Assembly: GCF_900142375.1 (NCBI RefSeq)
Contig: NZ_FRAR01000012.1
Coordinates: forward strand, 1-64,000
Source of the DNA: Desulforamulus aeronauticus DSM 10349
Lineage (GTDB): Bacteria > Bacillota > Desulfotomaculia > Desulfotomaculales > Desulfotomaculaceae
DNA: 64,000 nucleotides
Reading direction: 5' to 3'
How positions within the stretch are numbered: position 1 is the stretch's first letter; each line of letters starts with the position of its first letter. Below are positions 59,058-64,000 of this stretch, piece by piece. A program made the position numbers and the translations under genes. The notes below the pieces were generated by a model, which did not search any database, had not been told where the DNA came from, and saw nothing but the letters and a program-made list of their open reading frames with translations.

Positions 59058-60576
59058 ACGGTCTCTATGGAAAATATTACGGCAAGTAATAAAGATTTTA
59101 TTTAGACTGTTGATGATGTTGTTTAAAGTTATACCGCTAGCCCTCAGCAAATTTCATAAGTGGTTAGTTAAACGGCTGCATTTTTCGATTACCTTTAAAA
59201 TTACCACGATGTACGCCCTTATTTTTACCTTTGTGCTGCTGCTTTTTAACACGGGGATCTGTGCTGCCACAATGGCCTATTTGGGAGTGGATGCTGCTGA
59301 AGAGTTAGATAAGAATTATCAAATTGTCACGTCTTATCTAACAGAATCTACAGAAATACCCAGCGAGAATATTGAATACTTGGCCAAACTGGAGCAGGTG
59401 GAGATCACTCTATTTAATGAAAACCAAAAAGTTTTATATACAACCGGGGGAAACACCATCCCAGCATTCTATGATCAAACGAATCACGTTAATTTTGAAG
59501 GGAAATATTTTCTTTCGTTCAACAGGAATTACCTCCCGAGCAATCATTTCTACACGGCGATCCCTTATCAGACGGGTTTGGCCATAGTTTTACAGGATAC
59601 GATGTTTTGGAACTCAAATAATATTCACATTCAAATCACCCATCATTTGTTGAAGGAAACCATTAGTGTCGGGGTTCTAGTTTCCGTACTTTTTACCCTA
59701 ACGGTCGTAGCCATCATGATTGTGATAATCATCGGTTGGAGAACAAGCAAAAGGATGCTTAAACCAGTAGAGGTAATGACCAAAACTGTGAAAAATATAA
59801 CCGTTAATGCTTTAGATACCCGGCTGGATGTTACAGGTTCACAGGATGAACTTAAAGAATTGGCGGAAACCTTTAACAGTATGCTGGATCGGATACAATT
59901 TTCCTACGAACAACAAAAGCAATTTGTTTCAGATGCTTCTCACGAGCTAAGAACCCCCATAGCGGTCATTCAAGGGTATGCCAATTTGTTAGATAGATGG
60001 GGTAAAAATGATCAATCAATTCTTGAAGAGTCCATCGGCTCTATTAAAACAGAAGCCATCAACATGCAAGAACTGGTAGAAAAACTTTTGTTTTTAGCCA
60101 GAGGAGATAAGAATTCTCAAAAGCTAGACAAAAAAGCATTTTCGCTACAGGAACTTATCGATGAAGTTAGCAAAGAATCCAAGTTAATTGCCCAAGACCA
60201 TGAATTTATATCCGAGCGCTGCGAGGATATCGTTATTCAGGCAGATCGCAAGCTGCTGAAAGAAGCAATGCGGGTTTTTATTGATAATAGTATTAAATAC
60301 ACCCCGAAGGGTGGCAAAATAATCATTAATTGCTACTCTCAAAATGACAAGGCGGTGCTCACCGTTGAGGATAGCGGTATTGGTATTGCCCAGGAAGATT
60401 TGCCGCATATATTTAATCGCTTTTATCGGGCGGATAAATCAAGGACAAAACAAACAGGTGGAACGGGTTTGGGCTTAGCCATTGCCAAAAGAATTATCCA
60501 GATGCATGGTGGGAATATTGAAGTAACAAGCAAAATGAATGAAGGCACCAAGATTAGGATCTCTTTACCCAAATAA
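59047..60576 (+). CDS. Sensor histidine kinase, second pair
   Basis: A 509-residue membrane kinase. A Lys/Arg-rich N-terminus precedes transmembrane segments near residues 55-78 and 212-235 with a sensor domain between, then HAMP, the HisKA box SDASHELRTPIAVIQGY, and the ATPase motifs FIDNSIKYTPKGGK, DSGIGIAQEDL and GGTGLGLAIAKR. Layout matches ArlS-type kinases. Signal unknown; partner of the overlapping regulator. Confidence 0.92.
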   Translation: MKNKRSLWKILRQVIKILFRLLMMLFKVIPLALSKFHKWLVKRLHFSITFKITTMYALIFTFVLLLFNTGICAATMAYLGVDAAEELDKNYQIVTSYLTESTEIPSENIEYLAKLEQVEITLFNENQKVLYTTGGNTIPAFYDQTNHVNFEGKYFLSFNRNYLPSNHFYTAIPYQTGLAIVLQDTMFWNSNNIHIQITHHLLKETISVGVLVSVLFTLTVVAIMIVIIIGWRTSKRMLKPVEVMTKTVKNITVNALDTRLDVTGSQDELKELAETFNSMLDRIQFSYEQQKQFVSDASHELRTPIAVIQGYANLLDRWGKNDQSILEESIGSIKTEAINMQELVEKLLFLARGDKNSQKLDKKAFSLQELIDEVSKESKLIAQDHEFISERCEDIVIQADRKLLKEAMRVFIDNSIKYTPKGGKIIINCYSQNDKAVLTVEDSGIGIAQEDLPHIFNRFYRADKSRTKQTGGTGLGLAIAKRIIQMHGGNIEVTSKMNEGTKIRISLPK

Positions 60577-60661
60577 GATAGAATTAGGGATCATTAAGAA
60601 AGCATAGAATGTAACGATAAAGTGAGCAGATAGTAAAGGATGATGGAAGAAGACTAGATTT

Positions 60662-60696
60662 TAGTCACTCCTTGCCAAGAGAAGGGGTGACTTTCT
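60662..60696 (+). terminator. Rho-independent terminator
   Basis: AGTCACtCCTT / AAGGgGTGACT followed by TTCT. Confidence 0.7.
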
Positions 60697-60748
60697 ATGA
60701 ATCTAGAGGTGTAAAGTAGGCTGCTGCACGACTGGCTTTTTAGAGACG

Positions 60749-60773
60749 AACTCTATATAATAAGAATAGAGTT
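60749..60773 (+). promoter_or_regulatory. Operator/promoter of the arsR gene
   Basis: AACTCTAT / ATAGAGTT perfect 8-bp inverted repeat around TATAAT (60756) as -10. Typical ArsR/SmtB-type operator overlapping the promoter, so self-repression is likely. No clear -35. Confidence 0.7.
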
Positions 60774-60789
60774 GTAAGGTGGTGACAGT

Positions 60790-61116
60790 GTGCAGGAGAA
60801 AATAGCCCAGTATAAAGCCGATATTTTTAAAGCAATTGCTCACCCAACCCGTATCCGTATTTTGGAGTTGCTGCGGAACGGTGAACACTGTGTTTGTGAT
60901 ATTTTTGAACAACTTAACGTAGAGCAGGCAAATACCTCACAACACCTGGCACTTATGAAAAAACAGGGCGTACTTCAAAGTAGAAAGGAAGGTCTGCGGG
61001 TTATCTATAGTATCAAGTATCCCGAGATTATTGAGCTGTTGAAGCTGGCCGATCAAATATTGTTTAAGCAAGCCAATGAAACCATGAAAGCCTTTGAAAA
61101 TTTCACAGAGAAATAA
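60790..61116 (+). CDS. ArsR/SmtB-family metalloregulator
   Basis: A 108-residue winged-helix repressor: KAIAHPTRIRILELLRNG, the alpha3 metal-site motif EHCVCDIFEQLN (two Cys, as in ELCVCDL of As/Sb/Bi sensors), NTSQHLALMKKQGVLQSRKE and the C-terminal dimerisation helix. Start GTG 60790 after AAGGTGGTGAC. It stands alone; no arsenite pump is in the window, so targets are elsewhere or this is autoregulation only. Confidence 0.88.
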   Translation: MQEKIAQYKADIFKAIAHPTRIRILELLRNGEHCVCDIFEQLNVEQANTSQHLALMKKQGVLQSRKEGLRVIYSIKYPEIIELLKLADQILFKQANETMKAFENFTEK

Positions 61117-61154
61117 GCTATCAACGATGGCTATTTTTCACTTTCAGAAAGTAT

Positions 61155-61184
61155 AAAAAAACTTGGCACAAGCCAAGTTTTTTT
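61155..61184. terminator. Bidirectional terminator
   Basis: AAAACTTGGC / GCCAAGTTTT with runs of A before and T after. Shared by the arsR gene and the convergent small gene. A second hairpin, CACCCCAGAGTT / AACTCTGGGGTG, sits at 61193-61221. Confidence 0.85.
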
Positions 61185-61249
61185 AATGTACACACCCCAG
61201 AGTTCTTTAAACTCTGGGGTGAAGTGTTTGTAAAGAGGGCTAGCTACAG

Positions 61250-61426
61250 CTAGCCTCGGGTTAATTTCAAGAGTATGGGGGATTTACTTTGTTCAGCCTG
61301 TTCGGAATTAATATCATTACCAAACACCGGCTGAATACTTAAGAAAATCAAAAGGCTAAATAAAATAATTGCTAAAATACCTATGGGTTTTAGTTTGGTT
61401 TGACCTTTAGAGTCTGTCTTCTTCAT
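61250..61426 (-). CDS. Small membrane protein of unknown function
   Basis: A 58-residue protein: basic start (KKTDSKGQTKLKP), one hydrophobic segment (IGILAIILFSLLIFLS), then an acidic tail. ATG 61426 has GGAGG ten bases upstream, so it is preferred to the longer frame at 61444. Could be a secreted or single-pass peptide; no family recognised. Confidence 0.55.
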   Translation of the reverse strand: MKKTDSKGQTKLKPIGILAIILFSLLIFLSIQPVFGNDINSEQAEQSKSPILLKLTRG

Positions 61427-61647
61427 GATGTCGTTTGCCTCCAAGTTTAATTTTTTGTGACGAGGAATATTCTACCACAAAAAGTTGTCTAACCATTAAA
61501 AGTTCTAATTTTAAAATTAGTCTAAACAATATAGTGTGCTTTCCTCCTGCGACTACCCGAAGGCAAAAGGCAGCAAGTTACTTTAATCATAGAAAGAATC
61601 ACCCATGTAATTCCAATTGAATAACCTATTCTCAAGTAATTCATTGA
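61427..61647. other. Gap upstream of the small gene
   Basis: No clear gene. A 61-codon frame at 61435 shows no protein-like composition. Confidence 0.35.
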
Positions 61648-61962
61648 GGGAGGGAGACCCATGTAACAGTCCCTTTCTCGGATTGGTTCTTTCAATTAGG
61701 ACTACAGGCAGCAGGGTGGTCTACTGCGGCACTTGCAGTTTCGCTTAGGGATGAAAGCTTGTTTTCCGATCTTGGGACAATACGTGTCCCTACTTTAATT
61801 CTTCATGGTATTCATGACAAAGTTTGTCCATTCCCCTTGGCTGTAGCACAACATGAAGGAATTATGAACTCTAAGCTTGTGCCGTTTGAGTATAGCGGTC
61901 ATGGGCTGTTTTGGGAAGAGCGGGATAAATTTAACAGGGAATTAGCACAATTTATTGGATAA
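61648..61962 (+). pseudogene. Alpha/beta hydrolase C-terminal fragment
   Basis: The frame from 61648 reads the last third of a chloroperoxidase/esterase-like hydrolase: IRVPTLILHGIHDKVCPFPL with the acid-turn D, and YSGHGLFWEERDKF with the catalytic His. The N-terminal half with the nucleophile Ser is missing, and no start or RBS is seen, so it is a remnant. Confidence 0.7.
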
Positions 61963-62005
61963 ATGCCATAGTAATATCAAGGAAACAATGGTAGGGTTAA
62001 AGCAA

Positions 62006-62050
62006 AATTAAAAGCACTAATACCCAGAAAAAAAGGGTGTTAGTGCTTTA
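62006..62050 (-). terminator. Terminator of the chemoreceptor gene
   Basis: Minus strand AAGCACTAA-ACCC / GGGT-TTAGTGCTT followed by TTAATTTT. Confidence 0.85.
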
Positions 62051-62064
62051 GTAAGGGAAATGAT

Positions 62065-63675
62065 CTACAATTTAAATTTATTGGCCATTTCTTGGAGTGA
62101 ATTAGCCAGGCCGGTGAGTTGATCTACCGAGGAGGCGACTTCTTCCATTGCCGCCGTTTGTTCCTCTGACATGGCTGCAACATTTTGAACAGAATGAGCG
62201 ATTTCTTCAATGGCTGAAGTGACCTTCTGTGTTTCTGTAGCAAGACCCTTGACGGTATCGATAATATGATTAAATAATTGCCCTACCTCGCCAATTACTT
62301 GGATGCCTGTTTGGACATCCTGTGTACTACTGGTAATGGCTTCCACAGCACGTTCGGATTCTTGGTTCATATTGCTAATCAGGGCATAAATATCTTTAGA
62401 GGCTCCGGCAGACTGTTCCGCCAATTTGCGGACTTCTTCTGCTACCACTGCAAATCCACGACCGTGTTCGCCCGCTCGGGCGGCTTCAATAGCTGCGTTT
62501 AATGCTAATAGGTTGGTTTGTTCTGCGACGGCGTTGATTAAGTCAACAATTTTAGTGACTTCTGTGGATGTATTATTTAATCCTTGAATAACCTCATTGA
62601 CACTGCTGGTGGATTGTTCTATGGAAGCCATCTGCAGGTGGATTTTCTCGATTCCTTCCGCACCTTGATCTGCAAATTTATAGGCTTTGGTGGAAGCCTC
62701 ATCAATGCGAGAGGTGTTATGGGAGACTTCCTCCGCTTGCGTTGCCACATTGCTAACACTGGCTGTCATTTCACTGATACTGGCGGAGGTTTGCTGGGAA
62801 TTAGCAGAGAGTTGTTCTGCAGAAGTGGCTACAATTTGTGCCTTGTCTAGCACCCCAATCATGAGAACCCGGATACTTTCGGTCATTTTGTTCATAGCTT
62901 GAGACAGGTCACCCAATTCATCCTTACTCTTAAGCTCAATTTTCTGCGTTAAATCGCCGCCGTTTTGGGACATGTCATTTAGCTTGTTAAGCACGGTTTT
63001 GATGGGGTGAATAATCCCCGCCCGTGTAAACCAGAAAATGAGGGCCAAGGTGGCCAGAGCCACAAGTAAGTTGATTGCCAGTATGATATTGGTTTCATAG
63101 GCAATTGTTTGTTCAACATCATCTACATAAATACCAGTATTAATGATCCAATTCCAGGGGGCAAAAAGTTTATGATAGCCACGTTTTGGATAGGCCTCTT
63201 TGGTGCCGGGCTTAGGAAACCAGAAATCCTCAAAGTGACCTTGATCTTTGTTTTTAATAGCACCATCCACAAAATCCCGCACTAAGTATTTTCCCTTTGC
63301 ATCCTGAGTATCGTGGCGGTTGGTGCCATCTAAGGCGGGGTCAACCGGATGCATTACCACGATATAATCAGTGTTATCTATCCACAAATAACCGTCTTGG
63401 CCGTACTTAATGGTTTTTATAGCTTCTTTGGCTTGCTCTTGGGCCTCTAGGGTGGACAATAGGCCTTTTTGCTCAAGACCATGATAATAACTAACGATGG
63501 AATAGCCAGATTCCACGAGGGCTTTGATTTGAGTATCCTTTTCTTTGTGGATCTCACTCTTGATCTGAGGCAGTATGAATAAAAGATTTGCCAGACTAAA
63601 CAAGATAATGGGTATAATACCAATAAGCATTAATTTAGACTGAATTTTTAAGTTTATCTTGCTCAAGGTCTTCAT
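62065..63675 (-). CDS. Methyl-accepting chemotaxis protein
   Basis: A 536-residue receptor: TM1 (residues 15-35), a single-Cache-like sensor ([19 protein letters not shown]), TM2 near 195-215, HAMP, and a C-terminal signalling hairpin with [20 protein letters not shown]. It senses a small organic ligand, probably a carboxylate, and signals to CheA/CheW. Start ATG after GGGGGAGGAAGTC. Orphan, not in a chemotaxis operon. Confidence 0.92.
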   Translation of the reverse strand: MKTLSKINLKIQSKLMLIGIIPIILFSLANLLFILPQIKSEIHKEKDTQIKALVESGYSIVSYYHGLEQKGLLSTLEAQEQAKEAIKTIKYGQDGYLWIDNTDYIVVMHPVDPALDGTNRHDTQDAKGKYLVRDFVDGAIKNKDQGHFEDFWFPKPGTKEAYPKRGYHKLFAPWNWIINTGIYVDDVEQTIAYETNIILAINLLVALATLALIFWFTRAGIIHPIKTVLNKLNDMSQNGGDLTQKIELKSKDELGDLSQAMNKMTESIRVLMIGVLDKAQIVATSAEQLSANSQQTSASISEMTASVSNVATQAEEVSHNTSRIDEASTKAYKFADQGAEGIEKIHLQMASIEQSTSSVNEVIQGLNNTSTEVTKIVDLINAVAEQTNLLALNAAIEAARAGEHGRGFAVVAEEVRKLAEQSAGASKDIYALISNMNQESERAVEAITSSTQDVQTGIQVIGEVGQLFNHIIDTVKGLATETQKVTSAIEEIAHSVQNVAAMSEEQTAAMEEVASSVDQLTGLANSLQEMANKFKL

Positions 63676-63928
63676 TTGACTTCCTCCCCCACATATTCAA
63701 TGGTATAGAATATACTACCATAAAATTATTGTTCGAGTACAAAATATCACATTAAATTTTCATTACATCTTTAGAGGTCCAAAATGAAGGAAGCAACGTA
63801 TTTAGAGTTGTCTAATGACTTAATTCTAGATTAAAATAGAATGCAGGCTTACAATCACGTTTTTGTAAGTTTCGGGTTTTCTAACCATGTGCAGTACGCT
63901 GAATGAAACGGAGGATGCTATAAACAGC
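63676..63928. other. Divergent gap, chemoreceptor / prfC
   Basis: AT-rich. Contains a CTTACAA / TTGTAAG inverted repeat at 63848-63869 and the prfC ribosome site GGAGGATG. No gene. Confidence 0.4.
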
Positions 63929-64000
63929 ATGAGCGAAATACAAAATGAGATTCAAAGAAGAAGAACCTTTGCCATTATCTCTCACCCCGATGCCGGCAAA
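63929..64000 (+). CDS. prfC: Peptide chain release factor 3, N-terminus (partial at right edge)
   Basis: From ATG 63929 reads MSEIQNEIQRRRTFAIISHP then DAGK at the window end, the N-terminus of RF3-type GTPases (P-loop SHPDAGKTT would follow). RF3 recycles RF1/RF2 after termination. GGAGG lies upstream. Cut by the window edge. Confidence 0.85.
   Translation, partial: MSEIQNEIQRRRTFAIISHPDAGK

Noticed and set aside
61435-61620. A 61-codon frame with Ser/Thr-rich composition
   Set aside because: No ribosome site or protein-like pattern; it overlaps the 5' end of the small gene's leader.
1-64000. CRISPR arrays, tRNA, rRNA and prophage
   Set aside because: No regular short repeats with spacers, no tRNA-like cloverleaf and no rRNA or phage structural gene was seen on reading through.

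Overview
The window looks like chromosome of a strictly anaerobic, Gram-positive, spore-former-like Firmicute. It best fits the Desulfotomaculum/Desulforamulus group of Peptococcaceae. Support comes from Firmicute Shine-Dalgarno sites with frequent TTG/GTG starts, SLH and YjgB-type proteins, a clostridial-length ThiC behind a TPP riboswitch, sigma-54 control of alcohol/aldehyde genes, and a large molybdenum-hydroxylase locus with Moco-family riboswitches. This assignment is inference from gene content; no rRNA or tRNA gene lies in the window.

Layout. 1-6.9 kb is a toxin/repeat graveyard. It holds the C-terminal part of an RHS/YD-repeat protein, an RDD membrane protein, a relic EndoU toxin tip, a decayed immunity gene with two stops and a frameshift, an orphan RHS tip with a DUF3969 partner, another decayed small gene, a secreted protein with three near-identical 146-residue repeats and a YD tail, and scraps of an IS3-type orfA and a DUF3298 gene. 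6.9-20.3 kb is ordinary core: a CBO0543-type membrane protein, an FAD oxidoreductase, an OmpR-type two-component pair, two lipoproteins, HD and MBL hydrolases, a MarR-ABC-ABC efflux operon, and a Mef-like MFS pump behind an attenuator-like leader. 20.3-34 kb is mixed accessory content: a RelB/DinJ antitoxin with a frameshifted YoeB, Tag, a MocR regulator with a PNPOx protein, thiC with its TPP riboswitch, a MATE pump, a DUF6530-DUF2087-GIY-YIG-flavodoxin operon, a MerR-TipAS regulator, an SLH protein, a VOC protein and a sigma-54 activator.

34-57 kb is the most coherent and interesting part: an alcohol/aldehyde oxidation region wired to molybdenum or tungsten. A sigma-54 promoter drives an iron alcohol dehydrogenase and a CoA-acylating aldehyde dehydrogenase, and a second iron alcohol dehydrogenase follows. 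Then come a TupA-like tungstate-binding protein, an orphan 107-aa gene and a MoeA-like gene, each behind its own Moco-family riboswitch and terminator. Next are a Mop-type aldehyde oxidoreductase and a long operon resembling the uncharacterised DVU_1551-DVU_1558 group: an FAD/FeS dicluster oxidoreductase, a small Cys protein, a methyltransferase, a C-GCAxxG-C-C protein, a radical SAM protein, a PaaK-like CoA ligase, XdhC, a MobA-like transferase fused to an HD domain, and a histidine phosphatase. Two further Moco riboswitches stand in tandem, each with its own terminator, before an orphan 133-aa gene; a RocA-like aldehyde dehydrogenase follows. A separate leader motif that I cannot name occurs before the MoeA-like, dicluster, 133-aa and RocA-like genes.

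A plausible working picture is that alcohols are oxidised to aldehydes by the iron enzymes. Aldehydes then leave by three routes: the CoA-acylating dehydrogenase, the NAD-linked dehydrogenase, or the Mo/W hydroxylase plus CoA ligase. Cofactor supply genes and two unknown proteins respond to Moco/Tuco level. 57-64 kb is ordinary again: DUF3189 and DUF4342 proteins, a second two-component pair, a self-operator ArsR gene, a small membrane protein, a hydrolase remnant, a chemotaxis receptor, and the first 24 codons of prfC.
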